64,000 bases of DNA. Source: Paracoccus zeaxanthinifaciens ATCC 21588. GTDB taxonomy: Bacteria; Pseudomonadota; Alphaproteobacteria; Rhodobacterales; Rhodobacteraceae. The stretch spans positions 1 to 64,000 of the forward strand of contig NZ_ATUJ01000008.1 in assembly GCF_000420145.1 (NCBI RefSeq). The letters run 5' to 3'. Shown here piece by piece: positions 55,768-64,000 of this stretch. Below the pieces are notes generated by a model. The model made no database searches. It had not been told where the DNA came from and saw nothing but the letters and a program-made list of their open reading frames with translations. Every line of letters begins with the position of its first letter. Position 1 is the first letter of the stretch. The position numbers were made by a program, and so were the translations under genes.

Positions 55768-56948
55768 TGTTCCTGCCCTTCCTCGACAGCCTCCGCCGCC
55801 AGGGCGTGCCGGTATCGCTGCGGGAATGGCTGGACCTGATGGAGGGGATGTCGAAGGGCGTGGCGGGCTGGACCGTCGACGGCTTCTATCACTTCGCGCG
55901 GATGGCGCTGGTCAAGGACGAGCGCCACCTGGACCGCTTCGACCGGGCCTTCGCGGAAACCTTCGCGGGGCTTCAGGACATCCCCGTCGAGGCGCTGGTC
56001 GATGAACGCGCCCTGCCCCGCGACTGGCTGGAGAAGCTGGCCGAGAAGCTGCTGAGCGACGAGGAGAAGGCCGCGATCGAAGGATCGGGCAGCTTCGAGG
56101 AGCTGATGCGCAAGCTGCGCGAGAGGCTGGCCGAACAGCAGGGCCGCCACCAGGGCGGCAACAAGTGGGTGGGCACGGCGGGCACCTCTCCCTTCGGGGC
56201 CTATGGCTACAACCCCGAGGGCGTGCGGATCGGCCAGGACGAAAGCCGCCACCGCCGCGCGGTCAAGGTCTGGGACAAGCGGGAATTCCGCGATTTCGAC
56301 GACAATGTCGAACTGGGCACCCGCAACATCAAGGTCGCGCTGAAGCGGTTGCGCCAATGGGCCCGCCACGGCGCCTCGGACGAGCTGGACCTGCCCGCCA
56401 CGATCCGGGCCACCGCCGATCACGGCTATATCGACGTGCAGACGCGGCCCGAACGCCGCAACGCGGTCAAGGTGCTGCTGTTCCTGGACGTGGGCGGCAG
56501 CATGGACGACCATATCCGCGTCGTGGACGAGCTGTTCAGCGCCGCGCGGGCCGAGTTCAAGCACATGCAGCATTTCTACTTCCACAACTGCCTCTATGAG
56601 GGCGTGTGGACGGACAATCGCCGCCGCTGGAACGAGCAGATGCCGACCTGGGACGTGCTTCACCGCTTCGGGCGCGACTACAAGTGCATCGTGGTGGGCG
56701 ACGCGTCCATGTCTCCCTACGAGATCGCGGTGCCGGGTGGCGCGAACGAGCACTGGAACCCCGAGGCAGGCGAGGTCTGGCTGCGCCGCTTGGCCGAGAC
56801 CTTCCCCGACCATGTCTGGCTGAACCCCGTCCCCGAGGCGCATTGGGGATACACCCAATCCATCGGCATGATCGGCCAGCTGTTCGAGGGGCGGATGCTG
56901 CCCATGACGCTGGACGGATTGACGCGGGCCATGCGCATCCTGGGCTGA
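55767..56948 (+). CDS. CoxE-type VWA domain protein
   Basis: A 393-residue protein with a C-terminal von Willebrand A domain. The metal site is DVGGSMDD (241-248), a DxGxS variant of DxSxS typical of CoxE-like proteins. The N-terminal half is helical and charged. CoxE partners with MoxR AAA ATPases (CoxD) to insert metals or remodel complexes. The MoxR partner is not adjacent here; instead a small membrane protein precedes it and an M48 protease follows. Confidence 0.87.
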   Translation: MFLPFLDSLRRQGVPVSLREWLDLMEGMSKGVAGWTVDGFYHFARMALVKDERHLDRFDRAFAETFAGLQDIPVEALVDERALPRDWLEKLAEKLLSDEEKAAIEGSGSFEELMRKLRERLAEQQGRHQGGNKWVGTAGTSPFGAYGYNPEGVRIGQDESRHRRAVKVWDKREFRDFDDNVELGTRNIKVALKRLRQWARHGASDELDLPATIRATADHGYIDVQTRPERRNAVKVLLFLDVGGSMDDHIRVVDELFSAARAEFKHMQHFYFHNCLYEGVWTDNRRRWNEQMPTWDVLHRFGRDYKCIVVGDASMSPYEIAVPGGANEHWNPEAGEVWLRRLAETFPDHVWLNPVPEAHWGYTQSIGMIGQLFEGRMLPMTLDGLTRAMRILG

Positions 56949-56988
56949 GACGCTTCCATCCGCGCGGGGCTTGGGCCATCCTGCCCCC

Positions 56989-57672
56989 ATGCTGAAGCTG
57001 ACGCCCCTCATCCTGATGCTGCTCTATGTGCTTGCCATGTGGTTCTTTTCCGCGTGGCGTCTGCACAAGGAGCTGAACCGCTACTCGACCCCGCTGTCGG
57101 ACGGGCGGCTGACCCCGCTGATGGACCGGATGAGCCGCGCGATGGGCGTGCCCCCGATCCGCGCGCTGATCCACGAGGTCGCACCCGTGAACGGGCTTGC
57201 GGCCCCCGACGGGCGCATCTTCCTGACGCGCGGCTTCATGGACAAGCTGGACCAGGGCGAGGTCACCCCCGAGGAACTGGCCAGCGTCATCGCCCATGAA
57301 CTGGGCCATGTCAGCCTTGGCCATTCGCGCAGGCGGATGATCGACTTCGCGGGGCAGAACGCGGTGCGGATGCTGCTGGCGGGGATCCTGGGGCGCGTCC
57401 TGCCGGGGGTCGGCGCCTGGGTCGCCAATATCGTGGCCACCGCCATCGCCGCCCGCCTGTCGCGGCAGGACGAGTTCGAGGCAGACCGCTTTGCCGCGGC
57501 GCTGCTGATCAAGGCGGGCATCGGGACCGACCCGCAGATATCGCTGTTCCGCAAGCTGGACACCCTGACCGGTGCCCGCGCCGCGCCGCCCGCCTGGGCC
57601 ATGTCCCACCCGCCCGCCGCCAAGCGGATCGAGGCCATCCAGGCGCAAGAGGCCCGCTGGACTTCAACCTGA
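56989..57672 (+). CDS. M48 family metalloprotease
   Basis: A 227-residue membrane-anchored zinc protease. It has an N-terminal helix (about 5-22), HELGH at 103-107 and a third ligand in RQDEFEADRFA. It is shorter than HtpX, with only one clear N-terminal anchor and a second hydrophobic stretch after the active site. The ATG at 56989 is chosen because the helix starts there. It lies 40 bases after the VWA gene, possibly a membrane quality-control pair. Confidence 0.88.
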   Translation: MLKLTPLILMLLYVLAMWFFSAWRLHKELNRYSTPLSDGRLTPLMDRMSRAMGVPPIRALIHEVAPVNGLAAPDGRIFLTRGFMDKLDQGEVTPEELASVIAHELGHVSLGHSRRRMIDFAGQNAVRMLLAGILGRVLPGVGAWVANIVATAIAARLSRQDEFEADRFAAALLIKAGIGTDPQISLFRKLDTLTGARAAPPAWAMSHPPAAKRIEAIQAQEARWTST

Positions 57673-57713
57673 GCGGGCACCCCCCTATTGTGGCAATGAA
57701 ATCAGAGGCCCGC

Positions 57714-58889
57714 ATGACCCGACCCTTCCGCCGCCACGTCCTGTACCTGCCGGGCTTCGACCCGATCCCGCCCCGCCGCTACCGCGAGCTTTACCGCCGC
57801 GAAGGGGCCGAGCAGGCGCGCATCTCGGGGCACCGGATCAAGCTGTCGGGCGCAAGGCAGGGGCCGAATTTCGGCTGGACCGTCGATGCCGAAATCGAGG
57901 GACGCCCGGTCGCCGCCACGTTCGAGGTGCTGCAATGGACCGACATCGTCCAGGCCTCGATGGGGCGCGGCATCCTGGGCACCTACGGGCTGATGGTGCG
58001 GACCTTCTGGATCTACATGGCCAGCGGTGCGGTCCCGCGCCTGATGCGGCTGCGGCGGGGGCCGGTGCTGGCGGCGTTCTATCCCTTCGCGGTGCTGCTG
58101 GCGCAGCTGCTGGCGGCGGTGCTGGCGGCGTGGCTGGTGGCCTGGGCGCTGCCCCTCGGCTGGTTCGCCCTGCCCCCGGCGCTGGCCGCGTTCTGGGGGG
58201 TGCTGGTGCTGGGGCGGCGGCTGGATGGCAGGCTGTTCGCCTATTACCTGATGCACGACTATGCCTTCACCGCCGTCCAGAAGGGCGCATACCCCCCCGC
58301 GCTGGAGGATCGGCTGGCCGCGTTCCGCAGGCGCCTGTCGGACCTGCTGGACGACGACCTGGACGAGGTGCTGGTCATCGGCCACAGCTCGGGGGCCTAT
58401 CTTGCGGTCTCGCTGCTGGCGGATCTGCTGCGCGAGCGTCCCGCGCGCGCGCGGCCGGCGCTGTCGCTGATGACGCTTGGGCATGTCGTCCCGATGGCGG
58501 CCTTCCTGCCCGATGCGGACCGGCTGCGCGACGATCTGGGATACCTGTCGCGGGCCAGCGGCATCTTCTGGCTGGACGTGACCGCGCCGGGCGATGCCTG
58601 CTGCTTCGCGCTGTGCGATCCGGTGGCGGTCTGCGGGATGGGCGACGATCGGCAGAAATGGCCGCTGGTCGTGTCGGCGGCCTATACGCAGACGCTGTCG
58701 CCCGAACGGCTGGCGCGGTTGCGGAACCGCTGGTTCAAGCTGCATTTCCAGTATCTCTGCGCCTTCGACAGGCCGGGGGATTACGATTACTTCGCGATCA
58801 CGGCGGGGCCGCTGCCCCTGGCGGAACGTTTCGCCGGGCGCAAACCCTCGCCCGGGCTGATCACCCGCCCCGTGGGCGCCCGCCCGTGA
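57714..58889 (+). CDS. membrane protein with alpha/beta-hydrolase motif, coupled to a P450
   Basis: A 391-residue protein beginning with a hydrolase-like strand (HVLYLPGFDPIPPRRYREL). It has hydrophobic helices at about 118-168 and the nucleophile elbow GHSSG at about 223-227 (VLVIGHSSGAYLAV). A late GDYDYF could bear acidic residues; the catalytic His is uncertain. The ATG at 57714, with AGAGG before it, is chosen over 57690/57696. The stop overlaps the P450 start (GTGA), so the two products are probably made together. It may be a lipid or ester hydrolase; substrate unknown. Confidence 0.7.
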   Translation: MTRPFRRHVLYLPGFDPIPPRRYRELYRREGAEQARISGHRIKLSGARQGPNFGWTVDAEIEGRPVAATFEVLQWTDIVQASMGRGILGTYGLMVRTFWIYMASGAVPRLMRLRRGPVLAAFYPFAVLLAQLLAAVLAAWLVAWALPLGWFALPPALAAFWGVLVLGRRLDGRLFAYYLMHDYAFTAVQKGAYPPALEDRLAAFRRRLSDLLDDDLDEVLVIGHSSGAYLAVSLLADLLRERPARARPALSLMTLGHVVPMAAFLPDADRLRDDLGYLSRASGIFWLDVTAPGDACCFALCDPVAVCGMGDDRQKWPLVVSAAYTQTLSPERLARLRNRWFKLHFQYLCAFDRPGDYDYFAITAGPLPLAERFAGRKPSPGLITRPVGARP

Positions 58890-60223
58890 CCGCCCCCCGC
58901 CCCAGGGGGGCCGAGGGTCGCGGAACGCTGCTGCGCCTGATGCGCGGGTTTCGCAGCGACCTGCTGGGCGCATTGCCGGAACGGCTCTATCGCGCGTGGA
59001 TGGCCGAGTTCCGCAGCCCGCTGATCCACAGCTTCTTCTGCAACGATCCCGCGCTTCTGCGCACCATCCTGCAGGACCACCCCGCCGACTTCCCCAAGTC
59101 GAACCGCATGCGCGAAGGGCTTGCCCCCCTGCTGGGCAACGGCGTCTTCATCAGCAACGGCGCGGATTGGGCCCGCCAGCGCCGCATCATCGACCCCGCA
59201 TTCGAAGGCGGCCGCGTCCGCGAAAGCTTTCCCGCGATCCTGCAAGCCGCGCGGGCGGCGTCGGATCGGCTGCCCGCGGGCCGCGTCGATATCGAACCGC
59301 ACGCCGCCCATGCGGCCGCCGACGTGATCTTTCGCAGCCTGTTCTCGATGCCCGTCGAACAGGGCATCGCCGCGCAGGTCTTCGACGCGTTCCGCCGCCA
59401 CCAGGAAGCCCAGCCGCTGGTGAACCTGGCCGCGCTGCTGCCCCTGCCGCGCTGGATGCCGCGCCCGCATTCGCGCCGGACCCGCGCCACGGCGGGGCAT
59501 ATCCGCGGCCTGATCGCGGAACTGGTGGCCGAACGCCAGCGCGCGATCGATGCGGGCACCGCGCCCGAAGATCTGGCGACCAAGATCATGACGACCCCCG
59601 ACCCCCAGACCGGCCAACGCTTCACCGCCCCCGAGATGGTCGACCAGGTCGCCGTCCTGTTCCTTGCGGGGCACGAGACCAGCGCATCCGTGCTGGCCTG
59701 GGCGCTGTGGCTTCTGGCCGAGCATCCCGAATGGCAGGACCGCGTCGCCGCCGAGGCCGCGCTTCTGTCGGATGATTTCGCCAGCGTCTCGCGCCTCAAG
59801 ACCACGCGCGCGGTCTTCCGCGAGGCGCTGCGTCTTTATCCGGCGGTCGCGATGTTCGCCCGAGAGGCGGTGACACCCCAGATCTTCCGCGACCGCGCCG
59901 TGCCAAGGGGCGCGCAGCTGGTCGTGTCGCCCTGGCATCTGCACCGCCATCAGCGCCTGTGGGACCGGCCCGACGAATTCGACCCCGCGCGGTGGGACAC
60001 GCCCGAGGGCAAGACCAGCGCAAGGCGGGCCTACCTGCCGTTCTCGGCCGGACCGCGCGCCTGTCCCGGCGCGTCGCTGGCGATGGTCGAAGGCGTCGTG
60101 ATGCTGGCGGCGATCACGGGGGCGCACAGGCTGCGCACGACCGAACGCCGCCCCGAACCCGTCGCGCGGCTGACGATCCGCGCGCGCGACGGCATCTGGC
60201 TGGACCTGGCCCCCCGATCCTAG
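58886..60223 (+). CDS. cytochrome P450
   Basis: A 445-residue soluble P450 starting at a GTG that overlaps the hydrolase stop. It has I-helix AGHETS (261-266), ExxR in REALRLYP (about 312-319) and heme loop FSAGPRACPG with Cys393. The layout resembles bacterial class I or CYP102-like heme domains acting on fatty acids or terpenoids; redox partners are not in the window. The stop TAG shares CTAG with the convergent ABC gene's stop. Substrate unknown, probably hydrophobic given the membrane partner. Confidence 0.92.
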   Translation: MTAPRPRGAEGRGTLLRLMRGFRSDLLGALPERLYRAWMAEFRSPLIHSFFCNDPALLRTILQDHPADFPKSNRMREGLAPLLGNGVFISNGADWARQRRIIDPAFEGGRVRESFPAILQAARAASDRLPAGRVDIEPHAAHAAADVIFRSLFSMPVEQGIAAQVFDAFRRHQEAQPLVNLAALLPLPRWMPRPHSRRTRATAGHIRGLIAELVAERQRAIDAGTAPEDLATKIMTTPDPQTGQRFTAPEMVDQVAVLFLAGHETSASVLAWALWLLAEHPEWQDRVAAEAALLSDDFASVSRLKTTRAVFREALRLYPAVAMFAREAVTPQIFRDRAVPRGAQLVVSPWHLHRHQRLWDRPDEFDPARWDTPEGKTSARRAYLPFSAGPRACPGASLAMVEGVVMLAAITGAHRLRTTERRPEPVARLTIRARDGIWLDLAPRS

Positions 60224-61323
60224 CGGAACAGGACCAGCGATCCCGGCGACCATGCCACGCGGACGCGGGTGCCGACCTCGGGGACCTCGCGACCGAAGAC
60301 GTTGCGCATCGAAATCCGCACCGGGCGCTGCCGCGCGTCCAGCCGCAGGTCGTAATAGGTCATGTCGCCGTAATAGACGACCTCGTCGATCACGGCCTCG
60401 GTCTCTCGGGGCTGGGTATGGCTCTGGCCCGCGGCGACGATGGTCATCGTCTCGGGGCGGAAGCCGATCATCGGGCCGTCATCGTCGGGGTTGGACATGC
60501 TGCACTGGCCTTCGGGCAGCTCGACCTGCCCCAGGCCCGGGATCTCGACCACGACCTTGCCGGCGATGTCGGACAGCACCTTGGCGGGCAGGAAGTTCAT
60601 CACCCCGATGAAATCCGCGACCCGGCGCGTGGCGGGCCGGGCATAGAGCGCCTCGGGGCCGTCCAGCTGCGCGATCTCGCCCTCGAACATGACGGCGATG
60701 CGGTCGGACATGACCAGCGCTTCCTCCTGGTCGTGGGTGACCAGCACGAAGGTGATGCCGACCTGGCGCTGCAGCTTGATCAGTTCCACCTGCATCTGTT
60801 CGCGCATCTTGCGGTCCAAGGCCGAAAGCGGCTCGTCCAGCAGCAGCACCTTGGGCTTCAGGATCAGCGCACGGGCCAGCGCGACCCGCTGGCGCTGACC
60901 GCCCGACAGCGCATGGGCCGCCCGCGCGCCGTATCCCTTGAGGCCGACCATCGCCAGCGCCTCGTCCACGGCGGCGGCCTTCTCGGCCTTGGAACGCGGA
61001 TCGCGGCGCAGACCGAAGGCCACGTTCTCGGCCACGGTCAGATGCGGGAAGATCGCATAGGACTGGAAGACCATGTTGGTCGGCCGCTTGTTCGCGGGCA
61101 CGTCCTCCATCCGCTTGCCATCGATCAGAACGGCCCCTTCGCCGATATCCTCGAAGCCCGCGATGGTGCGCAGAAGCGTGGTCTTGCCGCAGCCCGACGG
61201 CCCCAGAAGCGAGAAGAACTCGCCCGCCCGGATCTTCAGGTCGATGCCCCGCAGCGCGTGATAGTCGCCATAGTATTTCTGGACGCCATCGCATTCGATC
61301 ATGGTCTTGGCTGCGTCGTTCAC
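60220..61323 (-). CDS. polyamine-type (PotA-like) ABC transporter ATPase
   Basis: A 367-residue ATPase with Walker A GPSGCGKTT, signature ALSGGQRQRVALARAL, Walker B VLLLDEPLSALDR and a C-terminal TOBE-like region. The Pot/spermidine-putrescine type is indicated by gene order with two six-helix permeases. It overlaps the permease gene by four bases; the stop TAG shares a CTAG with the P450 stop. Confidence 0.9.
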   Translation of the reverse strand: MNDAAKTMIECDGVQKYYGDYHALRGIDLKIRAGEFFSLLGPSGCGKTTLLRTIAGFEDIGEGAVLIDGKRMEDVPANKRPTNMVFQSYAIFPHLTVAENVAFGLRRDPRSKAEKAAAVDEALAMVGLKGYGARAAHALSGGQRQRVALARALILKPKVLLLDEPLSALDRKMREQMQVELIKLQRQVGITFVLVTHDQEEALVMSDRIAVMFEGEIAQLDGPEALYARPATRRVADFIGVMNFLPAKVLSDIAGKVVVEIPGLGQVELPEGQCSMSNPDDDGPMIGFRPETMTIVAAGQSHTQPRETEAVIDEVVYYGDMTYYDLRLDARQRPVRISMRNVFGREVPEVGTRVRVAWSPGSLVLFR

Positions 61324-62138
61324 ATCAGGCCTCCGGTCGCGGAACCGCCGATGCGGGCATTGCCCCGGCGGCGGAAATATTCGCCGATCGCCAGCAGGAC
61401 GATCGACAGGACGACCAGCACGGTGCCAAGCGCCATGATCACGGGGATCGCGCGCGGGAACCGCAGCTGGCTGAAGATATAGGTGGGCAGCGTGGGTTCG
61501 TTGCCCGCAAGGAAGAAGGCGATGATGAATTCATCGAGGCTGATCGTGAAGGATATCAGCAGGCTGCTGATGATCCCCGGCATGACCAGCGGCAGCGTCA
61601 CCAGGCGGAACGCGCTCCACTTCGTCTCGCCCAGGTCATAGGCCGCCTCCTCCAGCGACCGATCCAGCGAGGAGAAGGCCGTGGACAGGATCGCGATGCC
61701 GTAGGGCATGGCGATCAGCGTGTGGCCCAGGATCACGGTCAGCAGCGACAGCTGCACCCCCATGCCCAGCAGCACGACCAGAAGCGACATCGCCACGATG
61801 ATCTCGGGCAGGACCATGGGCAGCATGATCAGCCCCATGATGCCGCCCTTCATCGGAAACTCGAACCGGGTCGAGGCGCGGGCCGCGAAGATCCCGAGGC
61901 AGGTCGCCAGCACCGATGACGCGACCGCGATGGTCAGCGAATTCGTCAGCGCGCGGCGCAGCGTGGCATTGCCCCACATCTCGTCGAACCACTGCAACGA
62001 GAAGCCCTGCAGCGGAAAGGCGATGATCGTGCCCGAATTGAACGCGAACAGCGGCAGCAGGACGATGGGCGCATAGAGGAACAGCAGATAGGCCACGGCA
62101 TAGATCTGCAGCCCCCGGCCATTGGAATGGATGCTCAT
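61320..62138 (-). CDS. polyamine-type ABC transporter permease (PotC-like)
   Basis: A 272-residue six-helix permease with the EAA-type loop SSLDRSLEEAAYDLGETKWS. It overlaps both neighbours by four bases. Pairs with the next gene. Confidence 0.9.
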   Translation of the reverse strand: MSIHSNGRGLQIYAVAYLLFLYAPIVLLPLFAFNSGTIIAFPLQGFSLQWFDEMWGNATLRRALTNSLTIAVASSVLATCLGIFAARASTRFEFPMKGGIMGLIMLPMVLPEIIVAMSLLVVLLGMGVQLSLLTVILGHTLIAMPYGIAILSTAFSSLDRSLEEAAYDLGETKWSAFRLVTLPLVMPGIISSLLISFTISLDEFIIAFFLAGNEPTLPTYIFSQLRFPRAIPVIMALGTVLVVLSIVLLAIGEYFRRRGNARIGGSATGGLM

Positions 62139-63007
62139 TGGCGCGTCCTCAGGAAACGGCGGTTGAGGAACAGGAAGATCACGCTGATCACCGCCACCGC
62201 CAGCATCGCGGTCACCGCCAGCGCTGACCCCAGGGGTCGGTTGTCCAGCGCCAGCATCTGCACCTGGATCATGTTCGCGATCATCGGGATCTTGCCGCCG
62301 CCGATCACCTCGGGGGTGACATAATCGCCGATGGTCGGGATGAAGACGATCAGCGATGCCGCGACCACGCCCGGCATCGTCAGGGGCAGCGTCACCCGCC
62401 AGAAGGTCATCGCGCGGCTCTCGCCCAGGTCGCGGCCGGCCTCCAGCAGGGACCGGTCGATCTTCTCCAGCGCGACGAAGATCGGCAGGATCGCGAAGGG
62501 TGCATAGGCATGGGCCAGCGTCAGCACGATCGAATTGACGTTGTAGAGGATGAAGGTCAGCGGCTCGTCGATGATGCCCAGCCCCGTCAGGCTGCTGTTG
62601 ATCACCCCGTTATAGCCCAGGATCACCTTCCACAGGAAAACCCGGATCAGATAGCTGGTCCAGAAGGGGATCGTGATCAGGAACAGCCACATCGCCTTGC
62701 GCTCGGGCCGGACCATGAAGCTGACATAGTACGCGATGGGAAAGGCCAGCGCGACGGTCGCGAAGGTCACGATGCCTGCCACGACCAGCGACCGCGTCAT
62801 CACCACCCGCACGATCGGGTCGGACAGCACCTCGCGGTAATTGTCCAGCGTGAACTCCCGCAGGACCTCTAGGTATCCGTCGGTCAGGAAGCTGTAGGTC
62901 AGGATCGTCAGAACCGGCGCGGCCAGGATCACCAGCGCATAGAAGAACGGCGGAGAAATCAGCGTCAGGCCCGCCCGAGCCTCTGCGTCGAATCTGGCTC
63001 TGGCCAT
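62135..63007 (-). CDS. polyamine-type ABC transporter permease (PotB-like)
   Basis: A 290-residue six-helix permease with IDRSLLEAGRDLGESRAMTF as EAA loop. The ATG at 63007 is used; a longer frame adds a non-conserved peptide. A GGAAAGGATC stretch precedes it. It is the first gene of this run; the periplasmic binding protein usually found first is absent from the 85 bases upstream. Confidence 0.9.
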   Translation of the reverse strand: MARARFDAEARAGLTLISPPFFYALVILAAPVLTILTYSFLTDGYLEVLREFTLDNYREVLSDPIVRVVMTRSLVVAGIVTFATVALAFPIAYYVSFMVRPERKAMWLFLITIPFWTSYLIRVFLWKVILGYNGVINSSLTGLGIIDEPLTFILYNVNSIVLTLAHAYAPFAILPIFVALEKIDRSLLEAGRDLGESRAMTFWRVTLPLTMPGVVAASLIVFIPTIGDYVTPEVIGGGKIPMIANMIQVQMLALDNRPLGSALAVTAMLAVAVISVIFLFLNRRFLRTRQ

Positions 63008-63091
63008 CGCGATCCTTTCCGGGGTGCCTGTGTTCCGCCCCTCATTCCTTCCACAGGGATCGTGCAAGGTGAAGCGATTCTTTCGCGCGCC

Positions 63092-63862
63092 TCAGCGCCA
63101 CCAGCGCCCGGTCAGCCCCAGCCGCGCAAGCGAGGCCCGCCGCTGGAAGGGCGAGATGCCGGGCGTCTCGACGAAGGGATCGACGCGGCCAGACGCGATC
63201 TCGGACAGCAGGCGCGGCACACGCGGCCCGGGATAGAGCGCGGGCGCCGCGCGGCCCTTGATCCGGCGATGCCTGCGCGCGGCCAGCCGCAGCGCATCGC
63301 GCGCGGTCCCGGCCAGCGCGCGCGCCGCATCGGGATCGGGCTGCGGCAGGCCCAGCCCCATTGCCTGCAGCTTGGGCAATGCGCGCAACCAAGCGGCAAG
63401 CCCCGCCCCCCGCGCCTGAAGCGCCACGATGTCCATCGCGCCTTCGGGCGTGCCGCAAAGGCGTGCGGCGGCGGCCATCAGCGGCCCTGCCGTCGCATCG
63501 ACATAGGCGATGACGGCATCCGCATCGCGCAGCGGCTGCCGCTCGCAATCGCGCCGCCGGGCTTCGGGCAGGCCGGAAAGCGCACCCGCCCCCTGCCCCC
63601 ACGCATCCCAGAGCGGCGTCAGAACGTCGTGCAGCGGCGGGGGCGTGCCGCGGCCCATCTCCTCCAGCCGGTCGATCCACCATTGCAGGCGGATCTCGGC
63701 CAGGCCCGGCTCGTTCGACTGGAAGGGCGCGCGCGCCACCTCGAGGTTCAGCGCATAGAGCGTCAGAAGACCCGCACGGTCCTGCGGCTGCGCGGCAAGG
63801 ACGGCCCCGAACCGGTCGGGGTCGTGCTCGCGCAGCGCCCCGGTGCAGGCCTCCAGCGTCAC
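63092..63862 (-). CDS. squalene/phytoene synthase-like protein
   Basis: A 256-residue all-helical protein of the squalene/phytoene synthase fold: FGAVLAAQPQDRAGLLTLYA and EPGLAEIRLQWWIDRLEEM. The acidic DxxxD metal motifs of true prenyl synthases are weak or missing, so it more likely belongs to the NDUFAF6-like branch linked to respiratory complex I assembly. The GTG at 63862 overlaps the cysS stop (GTGA). It ends in LGLTGRWWR. Confidence 0.8.
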   Translation of the reverse strand: MTLEACTGALREHDPDRFGAVLAAQPQDRAGLLTLYALNLEVARAPFQSNEPGLAEIRLQWWIDRLEEMGRGTPPPLHDVLTPLWDAWGQGAGALSGLPEARRRDCERQPLRDADAVIAYVDATAGPLMAAAARLCGTPEGAMDIVALQARGAGLAAWLRALPKLQAMGLGLPQPDPDAARALAGTARDALRLAARRHRRIKGRAAPALYPGPRVPRLLSEIASGRVDPFVETPGISPFQRRASLARLGLTGRWWR

Positions 63863-64000
63863 GCGCCCAGATCCGCCGCCAGCTTCGCCAGCGCATCGGC
63901 GTCGAAGCCCGCAGACAGCGCCCATTCCGGCCCCTGCGGCGTGTCCTTGACCTCGACGCCCACGGCGGCAAAGCCGTCGCGGATCGCGTCTGCACGGGCG
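63859..64000 (-). CDS. cysS: cysteinyl-tRNA synthetase, C-terminal end (partial)
   Basis: Only the last 46 residues are in the window: ADAIRDGFAAVGVEVKDTP, then QGPEW and an alpha helix ending in ADLGA. The DTPQGPEW ending of a helical domain matches the C-terminal part of CysS. The stop overlaps the next gene's GTG. The rest of the enzyme lies beyond 64000. Confidence 0.75.
   Translation of the reverse strand, partial: ARADAIRDGFAAVGVEVKDTPQGPEWALSAGFDADALAKLAADLGA

Noticed and set aside
58787..60253. A 488-codon minus-strand frame
   Set aside because: Shadow of the P450, whose motifs are complete on the plus strand.

Overview
The window looks like a chromosomal stretch of a high-GC alphaproteobacterium of the Rhodobacteraceae, most likely Paracoccus or a close relative. 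Three things support this: strong G/C bias at third codon positions, the gene families present (SSS-type hybrid sensor kinase, ScfR regulator, short RNase E/G beside Maf and IF-1, class Ib nrdHIEF, Mur-type Fur beside a sitABCD-like transporter), and many 4-base start/stop overlaps. It is mostly conserved core with metabolic accessory modules. I see no prophage structural genes, CRISPR array or rRNA operon.

Left edge (1-1000): the 5' part of an IS5-family transposase and its terminal repeat, then two or three tiny ORFs, a terminator and a tRNA-Phe. The small genes abut the 3' end of the tRNA, as expected for the inner end of an integrated element reaching beyond the window. 1.07-3.13 kb (minus): yacG, RNase E/G, maf, infA. 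3.2-4.3 kb: an orphan FliM/FliN-like protein. 4.3-11.3 kb (minus): tatA-tatB-tatC, a DUF815 ATPase and a ScfR fatty-acyl regulator, then a receiver-only response regulator, a small membrane protein and a transporter-fused histidine kinase. 11.4-12.9 kb: MarC, a membrane aspartic protease, an ABM monooxygenase.

13.0-20.1 kb: a minus-strand set (YdeP-type molybdopterin oxidoreductase, BASS-type symporter, gamma-glutamyltransferase-like enzyme) divergent from GntR and an inositol monophosphatase-like enzyme, then a convergent FkbM methyltransferase. 20.3-24.4 kb: the most interesting locus. GTP cyclohydrolase II, a dehydrogenase, a PTPS-fold protein without its usual catalytic residues, a SAM methyltransferase and a RibD-type reductase form one tight operon that looks like a pathway from GTP to an unidentified pterin- or pyrimidine-like product. 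A BCCT transporter follows 34 bases later.

26.1-28.7 kb: SulP transporter, with three hairpins in its leader, and a tandem universal stress protein. 28.8-32.9 kb: nrdHIEF behind two NrdR-like boxes 32 bases apart. 32.9-35.9 kb (minus): tgt, and an FMN riboswitch upstream of ribH and an iron-type alcohol dehydrogenase. 36.0-37.8 kb: SufT-like and IscA-type Fe-S proteins, tpiA, tRNA-Arg(CCG). 37.8-45.8 kb: a LysR regulator divergent from a complete Dpp-type ABC importer and an M20 amidohydrolase. 46-50.3 kb: MipA/OmpV porin-like protein, ABC-F ATPase, a quinone/enoyl reductase-like MDR, a YigZ protein. 50.2-54.2 kb: Mur-type Fur and divergent manganese transporter with two palindromic operators. 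54.2-60.2 kb: GH1 glycosidase, small membrane protein, CoxE-type VWA, M48 protease, a membrane alpha/beta-hydrolase coupled to a cytochrome P450. 60.2-64 kb (minus): a polyamine-type ABC importer without a binding protein nearby, a squalene/phytoene-synthase-like protein and the C-terminus of CysS.

All functional calls come from reading motifs and layout. No database search was run.
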